A stretch of DNA of 64,000 nt from Streptomyces viridochromogenes (GTDB taxonomy: Bacteria > Actinomycetota > Actinomycetes > Streptomycetales > Streptomycetaceae): the NCBI RefSeq assembly GCF_001270495.1, contig NZ_LGUR01000210.1, forward strand, positions 12,862-76,861. Reading direction: 5' to 3'. Shown here piece after piece: positions 41,076-50,597 of the stretch. Numbering within the stretch: the first letter of the stretch is position 1; the number at the start of each line of letters is the position of its first letter. The notes under the pieces are model-generated. The model did no database searches. It was given only the letters and a program-made list of their open reading frames with translations, and had not been told where the DNA came from. Both the position numbers and the translations under genes were made by a program.

Positions 41076-41109
41076 AGATCCCGCCCGATCAACCGATCGG
41101 ACGGGATCT
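41076..41109 (-). terminator. 15-bp hairpin downstream of tRNA-Ala
   Basis: Arms 41076-41090 and 41095-41109 (AGATCCCG(C/T)CCGATC against its complement) pair with a single mismatch around the loop AACC. It lies between tRNA-Ala and the MFS gene on the same strand and is the second of two consecutive hairpins. Confidence 0.7.
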
Positions 41110-41111
41110 CT

Positions 41112-41138
41112 CAACTCCCAGGTTTCCCTGGAGAGTTG
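41112..41138 (-). terminator. Hairpin immediately downstream of tRNA-Ala
   Basis: CAACTCCCAGG (41112-41122), loop TTT, then CCCTGGAGAGTTG (41126-41138), which pair with a one-base bulge. It starts 7 bases past the tRNA discriminator base, as expected for a tRNA transcription terminator. Confidence 0.75.
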
Positions 41139-41144
41139 TTGCGG

Positions 41145-41218
41145 TGGACCTGAGGGGATTTGAACCCCTGGCCCCCTCGATGCGAACGAGGTGCGCTACC
41201 GGACTGCGCCACAGGCCC
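41145..41218 (-). tRNA. tRNA-Ala, anticodon CGC
   Basis: A 74-base cloverleaf on the minus strand. Acceptor stem GGGCCTG pairs with CAGGTCC and includes the G3:U70 wobble that identifies alanine tRNA. The D stem is GCGC/GCGC, the anticodon arm CCTCG-TTCGCAT-CGAGG gives anticodon CGC (codon GCG), and the T arm is AGGGG-TTCAAAT-CCCCT. Discriminator base A is followed by CC but not A, so CCA is completed after transcription. Confidence 0.96.
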
Positions 41219-41289
41219 TTGCAACGAGTGAAACTTTAGCACCCCGATCGGCCTGCTTGGAAATCCGTTCCCCGCCCGGCCGACGGCCG

Positions 41290-42597
41290 CTACTCGTTGG
41301 CGGCTCGCGGCCGCTCGCCGTCCTCGTACTGGTCGAACAGCGGCGTACGGCCCCGCTCACGTGCCCGGCGGGCGGAGGCGGCCCGGCGGGCGTCGCTACG
41401 ACCGCCGCCCTCGGCCCTCTCCTCGTCGGGCACCGTATCCCCCGACTCCGCGCCCCGCGCGGAACCGTCCGCGGCGTCGGCGCCCGCCTCCCGGTCCCGG
41501 TCCCGGCCGACGGTGCCCGACCGTGCCGAGCTCCACGCGTCCGGCGCGCCGAGGTCCACGTCGGGGGTGGCCCGTGGCGCGACCGGCGCGGTCACATACG
41601 TCGGCAGCGGCACCGGCACCGGGTCCCAGCTGTCCCCGTGTCCGGGCCTGCGCTGCCGCTCGCGCTGCTGGTCGACCCACTCCGCGTGGTCGGTCTGCTC
41701 GACGAGGGCACGCCGGTCGGCGGCGAGGGCGGACAGTCCGGGGTCGGTGCCTGGTTCGGGCCCCTCGTCGGGCTCGTCGAGGCCCGTACCGGGGTCGGTG
41801 GTGCCGCGCCGACGGGACTGGCGCGCATGCTCGCGAAGCCGCTGCGCGGCGGCCTCGGCCTGCTGCCGGTCCATCTGGTAGGCGAAGCGACGGCGCTCCT
41901 GGGACCGCAGGTACGCGATGTACCCGCTGAGCAGCACGGCGGGAACGCCGGGCGCCCACAGGAACGCGAGCCCGCCGACCGCGGCGACGATCGCGCCGAG
42001 GGTGAAGGCGAGGAAGAGCATCACGGTGGTGCGGCGACGGCGCGCGAGCACCTTCAGGCGCCGGGCGCGTGCTGCTGCCGCCTCGTCCGAGGGTGCTCGC
42101 CGCGCGGCGGGCACCCGTTTGCGTGCCTTGGCCGCCGGGCCGGAGCCCGTCTCGGCCGAGGGGGCGCCCGCGCGTTCGGGTGCCTGCCGCGAACCGTGTT
42201 CGGGGGCAGGCCGGGAACCGTGTTCGGAAGCCGGCTTGCCCGCCTGCTCCCGCCCGGACTCGCGGGCCGGCTCCGGGCGCGCTGATGCCTGTGCCGGGAC
42301 CGGTGCCTGGGTCTGCGGACGGGTCGGAGGCATGGCGAAGGCCCGGACGTCCACCGACTCGGTGACGTCGCCCGGGTCATCGGCGCTGAGCTCCCCCTCT
42401 TCGGCGGAGCGCGCGCGCAGGTCCTTGGCGTATCGGCGCTCCATCCCCGCCCGTCCGGACAGCAACCGGATGGCTGTGCTGAAGCGTTCCGTCGGACGGG
42501 CCTCGTTCAGCTCGTCCTGCCTACGGAGCCACATCGGCACCAAGTAGGCGGCCCAGGCCCCGACAATGACTGCGTAGATGAGGCCGCTGCTGCTCAC
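41290..42597 (-). CDS. sepX: SepX/GlpR-type septal membrane protein
   Basis: 435-residue protein with an N-terminal helix (LIYAVIVGAWAAYLVPMWL, residues 6-24) followed at once by RRQDELNEARPTERFSTAIR, a long disordered Glu/Pro/Arg-rich section (about 70-185), two central helices (about 188-232) and a disordered C-terminus. This architecture and the neighbourhood (rimJ, moeA-like glp, galU, 5-FCL) match SepX of Streptomyces and GlpR, the membrane receptor of the gephyrin-like protein Glp in Corynebacterium, needed for normal division and DivIVA-linked polar growth. Identification rests on architecture and synteny recalled from the literature. Confidence 0.75.
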   Translation of the reverse strand: MSSSGLIYAVIVGAWAAYLVPMWLRRQDELNEARPTERFSTAIRLLSGRAGMERRYAKDLRARSAEEGELSADDPGDVTESVDVRAFAMPPTRPQTQAPVPAQASARPEPARESGREQAGKPASEHGSRPAPEHGSRQAPERAGAPSAETGSGPAAKARKRVPAARRAPSDEAAAARARRLKVLARRRRTTVMLFLAFTLGAIVAAVGGLAFLWAPGVPAVLLSGYIAYLRSQERRRFAYQMDRQQAEAAAQRLREHARQSRRRGTTDPGTGLDEPDEGPEPGTDPGLSALAADRRALVEQTDHAEWVDQQRERQRRPGHGDSWDPVPVPLPTYVTAPVAPRATPDVDLGAPDAWSSARSGTVGRDRDREAGADAADGSARGAESGDTVPDEERAEGGGRSDARRAASARRARERGRTPLFDQYEDGERPRAANE

Positions 42598-42769
42598 GCC
42601 TCACACGGTAGAGGGGTTTCCGTGAGGCCATCCGCCAATTGAGCCGGTGTGTCGCACGATCTGGCTGATATTTCGAACTTTTTTTGTGACCGATGCGATC
42701 AGCAGCCCACCGAGGGCGCGAATTTAATGCCCTGAGGCGGTCATCCGGCGATCAATTTCGAACACTTAT

Positions 42770-43462
42770 TCAATTACCGGGAGGTCTTCGAGCTACGCGG
42801 GATTCCCCCTGGGGGTTCTGCCGGGTGTTCTGCCGACGGTCCTGCTCGGTGTCCTGCTGGTTCGACGCGGTCTTCTGCGAGCGTGCCCGATGCCAGCGGC
42901 CCAGCAACCCTTCCGGGACCTCTTCCGCCGTGAGCGCGAAGACGAGATGGTCCCGCCAGGCCCCGTCGATGTGGAGATATCGCGGACGCAGCCCCTCCTC
43001 GCGGAATCCGAGTTTCTCCACGACTCGGCGGCTGGGCCGGTTCTCGGGGCGAATGCAGACCTCGATGCGGTGCAGCCCGACGCCGCGGAAACAGTGGTCC
43101 ACGACCAGCGCCACGGCCGTCGGCATCACCCCGCGGCCCGCCACCGCCTCGTCCACCCAGTAGCCGACGTGCCCCGAGCACATCGAGCCCCAGGTGATCC
43201 CGGCGACCGTCAACTGCCCGACCAGCCGCCCCTGGTACTCGATGACGAACGGCAGCATCCGGCCCGAGTTCGCCTCGGACCGCAGATGCCGGACCATCTG
43301 GCGGTAGGTCGGCCGGTGCGCGATCGGCCCGCTGGGCGTGGGCGGCGGAATGGTCGCCTCCCAGGGCCGCAGCCAGTCCCGGTTGCGCCGGTTGACCTCG
43401 CGCCAGGCCCGTTGGTCGCGCATCTTTATCGGCCTCAGGACGACATCGCCGTCCCTCAGCAC
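42770..43462 (-). CDS. rimJ: RimJ/RimL-type GNAT acetyltransferase
   Basis: 230-residue GNAT enzyme: N-terminal VLRPIKMRDQRAWREVNRRN, VGYWVDEAVAGRGVMPTAV (acetyl-CoA loop), FRGVGLHRIEVCIRPENRPS and VVEKLGFREEGLRPRYLHID, the ribosomal-protein acetyltransferase group. The last ~30 residues (KTASNQQDTEQDRRQNTRQN...) are a low-complexity tail absent from E. coli RimJ. GTG start at 43462, 21 bases past the mogA stop. Same position as the rimJ gene next to moeA1 and the sepX-like gene in mycobacteria. Confidence 0.88.
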   Translation of the reverse strand: MLRDGDVVLRPIKMRDQRAWREVNRRNRDWLRPWEATIPPPTPSGPIAHRPTYRQMVRHLRSEANSGRMLPFVIEYQGRLVGQLTVAGITWGSMCSGHVGYWVDEAVAGRGVMPTAVALVVDHCFRGVGLHRIEVCIRPENRPSRRVVEKLGFREEGLRPRYLHIDGAWRDHLVFALTAEEVPEGLLGRWHRARSQKTASNQQDTEQDRRQNTRQNPQGESRVARRPPGN

Positions 43463-43482
43463 GACGGGCCAGGATGGGCTGT

Positions 43483-43983
43483 TCAGCTCACACCCCCACT
43501 GCTGGGTCTGGGGTGGTCGCCGCCGCGGATCTGGTCGACGGCGTGGACCAGGAGGGGTTCCAGGACGGCCAGTCCGTCCTTCACCCCGCCGCTGGAACCG
43601 GGCAGATTGACGATCAGCGTGCGCCCGGCGACTCCGGCCAGCCCCCGGGACAGTGCCGCCGTGGGCACCTTCTCCCGTCCGAACGCCCTGATCGCCTCGG
43701 GAATGCCCGGCACCTCGAAATCGAGGACGGCACGGGTCGCCTCCGGTGTGCGGTCGGTGGGCGAGATGCCGGTGCCGCCGGTGGTGACGATGACGTCGTA
43801 CCCGGCGTCGACACCGGCGCGCAGGGCGGCCAGGACCGGATCGCCGTCGGGCACGACCTGCGGCCCCTCGACGTCGAAGCCGAAGCCCTGCAGACCCTGG
43901 GCGATCAGCGGACCGCCCTTGTCCTCGTAGACCCCGGCGGCAGCCCGGTTGGAGGCGGTGACCACAAGAGCGCGATACGTCAT
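43483..43983 (-). CDS. mogA: Molybdopterin adenylyltransferase-like protein (MogA/MoaB)
   Basis: 166-residue MoaB/Mog-fold protein adenylating molybdopterin before metal insertion. Key loop [18 protein letters not shown] and the [13 protein letters not shown] segment that binds the pterin phosphate are present. The ATG overlaps the moaC stop as ATGA, so moaC-mogA are translated together. Molybdenum-cofactor genes here are inserted between the gephyrin-like moeA and rimJ. Confidence 0.92.
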   Translation of the reverse strand: MTYRALVVTASNRAAAGVYEDKGGPLIAQGLQGFGFDVEGPQVVPDGDPVLAALRAGVDAGYDVIVTTGGTGISPTDRTPEATRAVLDFEVPGIPEAIRAFGREKVPTAALSRGLAGVAGRTLIVNLPGSSGGVKDGLAVLEPLLVHAVDQIRGGDHPRPSSGGVS

Positions 43984-44474
43984 GCCCGGCTCCAGTCGCC
44001 CGACTTGCCGCCCGTCTTCTCCTCGACCCGTACGTCCGTGATGACCGCTCCCTTGTCGACCGCCTTCACCATGTCGATCACGGTGAGCGCGGCGACGGAG
44101 ACCGCGGTGAGGGCCTCCATCTCGACGCCCGTGCGGTCCGTGGTCTTCACGGTGGCCGCGATCTCCACGGCGTCGTCCGCGACCGACAGCTCCAGTTTCA
44201 CACCCGACACCGACAAGGGGTGACAGAGCGGGATCAGGTCGGGGGTTCGTTTGGCGCCCATGATCCCGGCGATCCGCGCGGTGGCGAGGGCGTCACCCTT
44301 GGGGACCCCCTCGCCGCGCAGCAGCTCGACCACGCGGGGCGCGACGAGGACGCGGCCACTGGCGCGGGCGGTGCGCGCGGTCACGTCCTTCTCGGAGACG
44401 TCGACCATGCGGGCCGCGCCCGCTTCGTCGATGTGCGTGAGGTGATCCTGGGTGGGTGGGTCCTGCATGCTCAT
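43980..44474 (-). CDS. moaC: Cyclic pyranopterin monophosphate synthase MoaC
   Basis: 164-residue enzyme converting the cyclic GTP derivative to cPMP in molybdenum-cofactor synthesis. Hallmarks: [44 protein letters not shown] (with the catalytic KRT and LCHPL) and [14 protein letters not shown] followed by [12 protein letters not shown] at 44474; a second ATG at 44468 is also possible. Hexameric, cytoplasmic. Confidence 0.95.
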   Translation of the reverse strand: MSMQDPPTQDHLTHIDEAGAARMVDVSEKDVTARTARASGRVLVAPRVVELLRGEGVPKGDALATARIAGIMGAKRTPDLIPLCHPLSVSGVKLELSVADDAVEIAATVKTTDRTGVEMEALTAVSVAALTVIDMVKAVDKGAVITDVRVEEKTGGKSGDWSRA

Positions 44475-44560
44475 GCTGGTGTGGCGCTCCCGGTCCGGGC
44501 CCGCCGCGGTGCGGCGCACGGGCCTGCTGTGCGCGACACGGTACCGCCAACCAGGCCCTC

Positions 44561-45883
44561 TCAGCCGAGCAGGACCACCTCGACCTCGGTGCCGGGCTCC
44601 ACGCTCTCCACGTCCTCGGGGACGACGATCAGCGCGTCCGCGTGCGCGAGGGCGGCGATCAGATGGGATCCGGCACCGCCGACCGGCCGCACCGCGCCGT
44701 CGGCGTACGTCCCGCGCAGGAACTGCCGGCGCCCCTTGGGCGAGGTCAGCGCCTTGTCCGCGGTCAGGGTCGCGGTCGCCTTCGGCCGGTGGACGTCCTC
44801 CAGGCCCATCAGCCTGCGGATCGCGGGGCGCACGAACATCTCGAAGGAGACGTACGACGACACCGGGTTGCCCGGGAGCGCGAGCAGCGGGGTGTGGTCG
44901 GGGCCGATGGAGCCGAAGCCCTGGGGCTTGCCCGGCTGCATGGCGAGCTTGCGGAAGTCGATGCCGCTGCCGGCCTCGTCCTCGTCGCCGACGTGCGACA
45001 GGGCCTCCTTGACCACGTCGTACGCCCCGACGCTCACGCCGCCGGTGGTGACCATGAGGTCGGCGCGGACGAGCTGGTCCTCGATGGTGGAGCGGAGCGT
45101 CTCGGCGTCGTCGGCGACGGCGCCCACGCGGTAGGCGATGGCGCCGGCGTCCCGCGCGGCCGCGGTGAGGGCGAAGCTGTTGGAGTCGTAGATCTGGCCG
45201 CCGGACAGCTGCTCGTCGGGCTGGACGAGTTCGCTGCCGGTGGACATCACGACGACCCGCGGGCGCGGGTGTACGCGTACCGTGCCGCGGCCGATCGCGG
45301 CGAGCAGCGCGATCTGCGGCGGGCCGAGGACCGTACCGGCTTCGAGGGCGCGGTCGCCGGACTTCACGTCGCTGCCCTTCGCGCGGACGTGCGCGCGTGC
45401 CTCGGCCGGCCGGTGGACGTGCACCTGGCCCTGAGCGCCCTCGGGGGCCAGGCTGCGGGCGCGCATCCCGGTGACCGGGCCCTCGCCGAGGCCGCCGTCG
45501 GTCCACTCCACCGGGACGACGGTCTCGGCGCCGGGCGGCAGCGGGGCGCCGGTCATGATGCGGGCGGCCTGGCCGGGACCCACGTGAAGCAGGTCGGCCT
45601 GGCCCGCCGCGACGTCCCCGACGACCTCCAGGACGGCGGGGAACTCCTCGCTCGCGCCCGCGACATCCGCGACCCGCACCGCGTACCCGTCCATGGAGCT
45701 GTTGTCGAACGGCGGCAGGGAGACCGGCACCGTGACGTCGTCGACCAGGACACAGCCCTGGGCGTCGAGCAGTTGCAGCTCGATGGGTTCGAGGGGGCGG
45801 ACGGTCGCGAGGATGTCCTCCAGGTGTTCGTCCACCGACCAGAGGTGGTCCTGGCCGGCGGGGCGGGGCGCGGCGGTGCTCAA
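44561..45883 (-). CDS. moeA: MoeA/gephyrin-like molybdopterin molybdenumtransferase (Glp candidate)
   Basis: 440-residue gephyrin E-domain protein: [13 protein letters not shown] near residue 60, [42 protein letters not shown] and [16 protein letters not shown]. It can insert molybdate into adenylated molybdopterin. In Corynebacterium the homolog next to galU and the GlpR gene (Glp) also binds FtsZ and acts in division. With sepX/glpR close by the same double role is possible here. TTG start at 45883, 4 bases after the galU stop. Confidence 0.92.
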   Translation of the reverse strand: MSTAAPRPAGQDHLWSVDEHLEDILATVRPLEPIELQLLDAQGCVLVDDVTVPVSLPPFDNSSMDGYAVRVADVAGASEEFPAVLEVVGDVAAGQADLLHVGPGQAARIMTGAPLPPGAETVVPVEWTDGGLGEGPVTGMRARSLAPEGAQGQVHVHRPAEARAHVRAKGSDVKSGDRALEAGTVLGPPQIALLAAIGRGTVRVHPRPRVVVMSTGSELVQPDEQLSGGQIYDSNSFALTAAARDAGAIAYRVGAVADDAETLRSTIEDQLVRADLMVTTGGVSVGAYDVVKEALSHVGDEDEAGSGIDFRKLAMQPGKPQGFGSIGPDHTPLLALPGNPVSSYVSFEMFVRPAIRRLMGLEDVHRPKATATLTADKALTSPKGRRQFLRGTYADGAVRPVGGAGSHLIAALAHADALIVVPEDVESVEPGTEVEVVLLG

Positions 45884-45887
45884 CTCG

Positions 45888-46790
45888 CTACATCTCCTCG
45901 GCTACGTAACTGCGAAGCCAGGTCCGGAAGTCCGGGCCCAGGTCTTCACGTTCGCATGCGAGTCTGACAATGGCACGCAGGTAGTCGCCACGGTCGCCGG
46001 TGTCATAGCGGCGGCCCTTGAAGACGACACCGTGCACCGGACCGCCGACCTTCTCGTCCTGCGAGAGCTGCTGGAGGGCGTCGGTGAGCTGGATCTCACC
46101 GCCGCGACCCGGCTCGGTCTTGCGCAGTATGTCGAAGATGTGCGGGTCGAGGACATAGCGGCCGATGATGGCGTAGTTGGACGGGGCGTCCGCCGCGGCC
46201 GGCTTCTCGACGAGGTCGTGCACCTTGACCACGTCGCTGTCGTCGGTGGGGTCCACGGCCGCACAACCGTAGAGGTGGATCTGCTCGGGCGCGACCTCCA
46301 TCAGCGCGATGACGCTGCCGCCGTGCTGCTCCTGCACCTCGACCATCCGCTTGAGCAGCGGGTCACGCGGGTCGATCAGGTCGTCGCCGAGGAGGACGGC
46401 GAAGGGCTCGTGGCCCACGTGGGGGGCCGCGCACAGGACGGCGTGGCCGAGGCCCTTGGGGTCGCCCTGGCGGACGTAGTGCATGGTCGCCAGGTCGCTG
46501 GACTCCTGCACCTTCGCGAGCCGGCCGGCGTCGCCCTTCTTCTGCAGGGCCGATTCCAGCTCGTAGTTGCGGTCGAAGTGGTCCTCCAGGGGGCGCTTGT
46601 TGCGGCCCGTGATCATGAGGACGTCGTCGAGGCCCGCGGACACGGCCTCTTCGACCACGTACTGGATCGCCGGCTTGTCGACGACCGGCAGCATCTCCTT
46701 GGGAGTGGCTTTGGTGGCCGGCAGGAAGCGGGTGCCGAGACCCGCTGCGGGGATGACAGCCTTGCTGATCCGAGGGTGGGACTGAGTCAT
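45888..46790 (-). CDS. galU: UTP-glucose-1-phosphate uridylyltransferase
   Basis: 300-residue enzyme making UDP-glucose for trehalose, teichoic and cell-wall polysaccharides. The nucleotide-binding signature AAGLGTRFLPATKATPKEML is at residues 14-33, followed by DKPAIQYVVEEAV, the middle VRQGDPKGLGHAVLCA and the GGEIQLTDALQQL motif. ATG 46790. First gene of the galU-moeA unit, and divergent from the 5-FCL gene. Confidence 0.95.
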   Translation of the reverse strand: MTQSHPRISKAVIPAAGLGTRFLPATKATPKEMLPVVDKPAIQYVVEEAVSAGLDDVLMITGRNKRPLEDHFDRNYELESALQKKGDAGRLAKVQESSDLATMHYVRQGDPKGLGHAVLCAAPHVGHEPFAVLLGDDLIDPRDPLLKRMVEVQEQHGGSVIALMEVAPEQIHLYGCAAVDPTDDSDVVKVHDLVEKPAAADAPSNYAIIGRYVLDPHIFDILRKTEPGRGGEIQLTDALQQLSQDEKVGGPVHGVVFKGRRYDTGDRGDYLRAIVRLACEREDLGPDFRTWLRSYVAEEM

Positions 46791-46884
46791 GCCCGCCACC
46801 CTATCCGGTGCCTTAGTAGGGAATCTGAGGCTCCGGTTATTTGGCTCTCTTATGAGCACATTGGGAAGGGTACGGGAGCAACCT

Positions 46885-47505
46885 ATGAGTCACTTCGGAC
46901 GTCCGGCCGAGCCTGACAAGCGGGTGTTGCGGCGAGAGATCCTCACGGTGAGAGGCAGGTTGACGGCGGATGACGTGCGGGTTTCGGCCACCGCGTTGGC
47001 CGCGCGAGCACTGGAGCTGCCCGAGCTGGCACACGCGCGCGTGGTGGCGGCGTACGTCTCCGTGGGGAGTGAACCCGGCACCCTCGCGCTGCTCGACGCG
47101 CTGCGCGCGCGGGGTGTGCGGGTCCTGCTCCCCGCCCTCCTGCCCGACAACGACCTCGACTGGGGCGCCTACTTCGGGGAGGACTCGCTCGCCCGCGTCC
47201 AACACGGCGGCAGGATGGCCCTCTTCGAGCCCGCCGGCGAGCGCCTCGGCCCGGACGCCGTGACCGACGCCGACGTGGTGCTGCTGCCGGGTCTGGCGGT
47301 CGACGCGCGCGGGATGCGGCTGGGGCGCGGCGGCGGGTCGTACGACCGCGTCCTCGCCCGCCTGGAACGCGCGGGCGCCCGGCCCTCGCTCGTGGTGCTG
47401 CTCTACGACTCCGAGGTCGTCGAGCGCGTCCCCGAGGAGCCGCACGACCGTCCGGTGCACGCGGTGGTGACGCCGTCGGGGGTGCGCCGCTTCGGGGAGC
47501 CCTGA
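46885..47505 (+). CDS. 5-formyltetrahydrofolate cyclo-ligase
   Basis: 206-residue MTHFS-family enzyme that converts 5-formyl-THF to 5,10-methenyl-THF with ATP. The ATP-binding signature LLPGLAVDARGMRLGRGGG followed by SYDRVL is complete, and KRVLRREILTVR is the usual N-terminal basic helix. The ATG at 46885 is preferred because GGGAG lies 6-7 bases upstream; an in-frame ATG at 46852 is an alternative. Same neighbour (galU) as in mycobacteria. Confidence 0.93.
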   Translation: MSHFGRPAEPDKRVLRREILTVRGRLTADDVRVSATALAARALELPELAHARVVAAYVSVGSEPGTLALLDALRARGVRVLLPALLPDNDLDWGAYFGEDSLARVQHGGRMALFEPAGERLGPDAVTDADVVLLPGLAVDARGMRLGRGGGSYDRVLARLERAGARPSLVVLLYDSEVVERVPEEPHDRPVHAVVTPSGVRRFGEP

Positions 47506-47518
47506 GCCGTCCCCGGCG

Positions 47519-47556
47519 CGAAAGGGCCCTCCACGCGCGCGTGGAGGGCCCTTTCG
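47519..47556. terminator. Perfect 38-bp palindrome between convergent genes
   Basis: CGAAAGGGCCCTCCACGCG (47519-47537) is followed directly by its exact complement (47538-47556). It sits between the 5-FCL stop (47505) and the penicillin-acylase stop (47577), so it is a two-way terminator. Confidence 0.92.
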
Positions 47557-47576
47557 GTCCTACGACCGTCAGCGGC

Positions 47577-50357
47577 TCACGGCCTGAGCACCAGGGTGTC
47601 GCTGGTGCTGTCGTCGACCGCATCGTCCGAGAAGGACCAGTCGAGCAGTTCGCCGTCGGCCCACTTGTCGGTCTGGTCGGTGTAGTGGGCGTTGTAGGCG
47701 TGCCCGGAGGCGCCGGTGAGGTTGATCCACTTCGACTTGTCGAGGTCGCTGAGGTTGACCACCATCCGCATCGACGGCACCCAGACGACTCCGTAGCCGC
47801 CGGCGGCGTTCCAGCCGGAGGCGTTGACCGTGGCCTCGCCGCCGCTGAGCTTCCAGGGGCCGCGGTTGAGGATGTACTGGAGGAAACCGGGGCCCTCGGT
47901 GCCGAGGGTCTGGTTCTTCAGGAACAGGCGGTGCAGCCGGCCCCAGCTCCAGGTGTCGATGTCCTTGCCGAGCTTGGCGGTCAGCTCCCAGCGGGCGTCG
48001 ACCATGGCGCGCCTGAACAGGTCGTCGCGGTTGTGGTGAGCTCCCTTGCGGTTGCCCGACTTCGGCGTCGTCCACCAGTCGCTGTCCTCGTCGTCCATGA
48101 GGTTGCGGACCACCTCGAACCAGCGGTCGCCGCCGTCGGGCTGCGCCTGGTCGGCGTCGCGCTCGCCGCACTCGCGCACCTCCTCGGTCCCGTCCACGGG
48201 CCCCGTGGTGTTGACCGGGTCGACCAGCAGGCACTGGCCCTTGACCCGCAGCTCCTTGGGCAGCTTGTTGCCGAAGGCCAGCTTGAGGATGTTGCGCCAG
48301 ACCGAGTTGAAGTAGGCGGCCGCCGCCGAGTCGGCGTCCTGGGTGTAGTCCCAGCCCTCCAGGAGCTCCTGCGCGTCCCGGACGTCGGCCGCGTCCCGCA
48401 CGTCCTTGTCGGAGATGTCGATCTTCAGCAGCTTGGGCACCAGCAGCTTGGCGATCTCGCTGCTGTTGTCGAGCTGCATCTGGCGCATGTCGTCGGTGGA
48501 GATCTTGCCGCCGTCGTCGATCTTCGACTGGATCAGGTCGGTGATGCGCTGGCTGCGGGCGCCGTAGCCCCAGTCCGTGGTGAGGGTGTACGGGTACTTG
48601 GTCCTGTCGACCACGGCCTGGTTGGCGGTGACGATGTAGCCGCGGTCCGGGTCGTACTCGTACGGCAGCTCGTCCTGGTCGATGTAGCCGGTCCAGCGGG
48701 ACCTGGCGTCCCAGCCCGGCGCGGGCACGGAGCCGTCGAAGCCCTTCGCGCGCGTGGGGATCCTTCCGGGCAGCGTGTAGCCGATGTTGTCCTTGGTGTC
48801 GGCGTAGATCAGGTTCTGCGAGGGCACGTCGAACAGGGCGGCCGCGCCGCGGAAGTCGCTCCAGTTCGCCGCTCTGTCCATGGCGAAGACGGCGTCCATG
48901 GAGGTGCCGGGCTCGAGCGCGGTCCAGCGCAGCGCGATGCCGTAGCCGTCGCCGCGGTCGGGGGCGGCGGTGTCGACGGTGGCCTTCTTGCCGACCTTCA
49001 CCAGCTCGGAGCTGCGGTCGGACAGCAGCGGCATCCCGTCCTTGGTCTCCCGGACCACGATCTCCTTGGGTTCGCCGCCGGCGACGTTGATGGTCTCCTC
49101 GCGGGTGACGAAGGGCACCGTCTTGCCGTCGTACAGGTAGCCGTCGCCGGAGAGCTTCTCCAGGTAGAGGTCGGTGACGTCGACGCCGGAGTTGGTCATG
49201 CCCCAGGCGATGTTCTGGTTGTGGCCGATGATCACGCCGGGCATGCCCGCGAAGGTGTAGCCGCTGACGTCGTACTGGCACTTGCTGGAGACCGAGCGGC
49301 AGTGCAGGCCCATCTGGTACCAGACGGAGGGCAGCGAGGCCGACAGGTGCGGGTCGTTGGCCAGCAGTGGCTTGCCGGTGATGGTGTACTTCCCGGCGAC
49401 CACCCAGGAGTTGGAGCCGATGCCGTTGCCGTTCACGCCGACGGCCGTGGGGAGGTCGTCCAGGACGTCCTGGAGGCCCGACAGCTGGCTCTGCAGGCCG
49501 CTGGTGCCCGAGCTGGAGCCCGTGCCCGCGGTTCCGGTGCCGGACGAGCCCGCGGAGGACGTGGAGCCGCTCCCCTGGAACGTCTTGGTGATGTCGTCGT
49601 ACTGGCCGGTCTGGACGATCGTCTTGTTCCGGCCGTACGGGTAGTCCGGGTACAGGTCCTGGATCTGCTTGGGGCCGAGGCGGCTGGTCATCAGGGCGCG
49701 GTCGATCTCGTCCTGCATGTTGCCGCGCAGGTCCCAGGCCATCGCCTTCAGCCAGGCGAGCGAGTCGACCGGGGTCCACTTCCGCGGCTTGTAGTCGTTG
49801 GCGAACCCGAGCGCCGCGTACTCCAGGGAGATGTCCTTGTTGTCCTTGCCGTCCAGGTAGGCGTTGACGCCCTGGGCGTACGCCTGGAGGTACTTCTTGG
49901 TGGAGGCGGACAGCGTCTTGTCGTACTCCTCCTTGGCGACGCGGTCCCAGCCCAGGGTGCGCAGGAACTCGTCGTTGTCGACCTGGCTCTCGCCGAACAT
50001 CTCCGACAGACGCCCGGAGGTCATGTGACGGCGCACGTCCATCTCGTAGAACCGGTCCTGCGCCTGGACGTAGCCCTGCGCCATGAACAGGTCCGCGTCG
50101 GTGGAGGCGTAGATCTGCGGGATGCCGTAGTCGTCGCGCTTCACGTCGACGGGCCCGGACAGGCCGGGGAGCGTGAGTGATCCCTTGGTCTGCGGGAAGG
50201 AGGCCCGGACGGTGCTGATGGACCAGAATGCCCCGCCGGTGACGCCGCCCACGAGGGCCAGCACCAGCACGAGGACGAGCAGGCGGGCTCTGCGCCCCTT
50301 CTTCCTGCCGGACTTGCCGGGCTGCTGACCCGTGGAGGCGGTGGTGTTGGGGGGCAT
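47577..50357 (-). CDS. Penicillin acylase family protein (Ntn hydrolase)
   Basis: 926-residue precursor. Residues about 25-60 carry a basic patch and a signal anchor (RRARLLVLVLVLALVGGVTG). The alpha chain includes VDVKRDDYGIPQIYASTDAD and MAQGYVQAQDRFYEMD. The self-cleaved beta chain should start at S315 in GIGSNSWVVAG, and its substrate region begins with NDPHLSASLPSVWYQ. Ser/Thr/Gly-rich insertion just before the cleavage site (STSSAGSSGTGTAGTGSSSG) is longer than in E. coli. May hydrolyse acyl-homoserine lactones or acylated peptides. ATG 50357; not part of an operon. Confidence 0.92.
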   Translation of the reverse strand: MPPNTTASTGQQPGKSGRKKGRRARLLVLVLVLALVGGVTGGAFWSISTVRASFPQTKGSLTLPGLSGPVDVKRDDYGIPQIYASTDADLFMAQGYVQAQDRFYEMDVRRHMTSGRLSEMFGESQVDNDEFLRTLGWDRVAKEEYDKTLSASTKKYLQAYAQGVNAYLDGKDNKDISLEYAALGFANDYKPRKWTPVDSLAWLKAMAWDLRGNMQDEIDRALMTSRLGPKQIQDLYPDYPYGRNKTIVQTGQYDDITKTFQGSGSTSSAGSSGTGTAGTGSSSGTSGLQSQLSGLQDVLDDLPTAVGVNGNGIGSNSWVVAGKYTITGKPLLANDPHLSASLPSVWYQMGLHCRSVSSKCQYDVSGYTFAGMPGVIIGHNQNIAWGMTNSGVDVTDLYLEKLSGDGYLYDGKTVPFVTREETINVAGGEPKEIVVRETKDGMPLLSDRSSELVKVGKKATVDTAAPDRGDGYGIALRWTALEPGTSMDAVFAMDRAANWSDFRGAAALFDVPSQNLIYADTKDNIGYTLPGRIPTRAKGFDGSVPAPGWDARSRWTGYIDQDELPYEYDPDRGYIVTANQAVVDRTKYPYTLTTDWGYGARSQRITDLIQSKIDDGGKISTDDMRQMQLDNSSEIAKLLVPKLLKIDISDKDVRDAADVRDAQELLEGWDYTQDADSAAAAYFNSVWRNILKLAFGNKLPKELRVKGQCLLVDPVNTTGPVDGTEEVRECGERDADQAQPDGGDRWFEVVRNLMDDEDSDWWTTPKSGNRKGAHHNRDDLFRRAMVDARWELTAKLGKDIDTWSWGRLHRLFLKNQTLGTEGPGFLQYILNRGPWKLSGGEATVNASGWNAAGGYGVVWVPSMRMVVNLSDLDKSKWINLTGASGHAYNAHYTDQTDKWADGELLDWSFSDDAVDDSTSDTLVLRP

Positions 50358-50573
50358 CGCTGTCCTTGCTGTCCTAACGCGAGCGGCAGGCGGTCCTGGA
50401 GTGCTGGAGCAACCATAGGCGCAGGGCCCGGTCCAACTTGACGCGGAGTAGGGAACCAGCACGGACGGACGTTCGATCATGCCTGCCCGAGTGTCAAGAA
50501 ATCGTCAAGAGTTAGGTAAGGTAACGAAGTAGTTGGGTGCGGAGAGCCGCCACTTCGTGTCCTATGTACGTGA

Positions 50574-50597
50574 GCCCACGCGCGCGTGCGCGTGGGC
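50574..50597. promoter_or_regulatory. Perfect 10-bp hairpin over the antiporter start region
   Basis: GCCCACGCGC (50574-50583), loop GCGT, then GCGCGTGGGC (50588-50597). The two upstream GTG codons of the antiporter frame (50586 and 50592) lie within it, and a purine-rich GGGAAGGGAA follows. It could be a leader hairpin affecting initiation, or a terminator for a transcript from the left. Confidence 0.6.

Noticed and set aside
41145..41218. Integrative element attachment at tRNA-Ala
   Set aside because: No integrase, no direct repeat of the tRNA 3' end and no island boundary could be seen next to it in this window.
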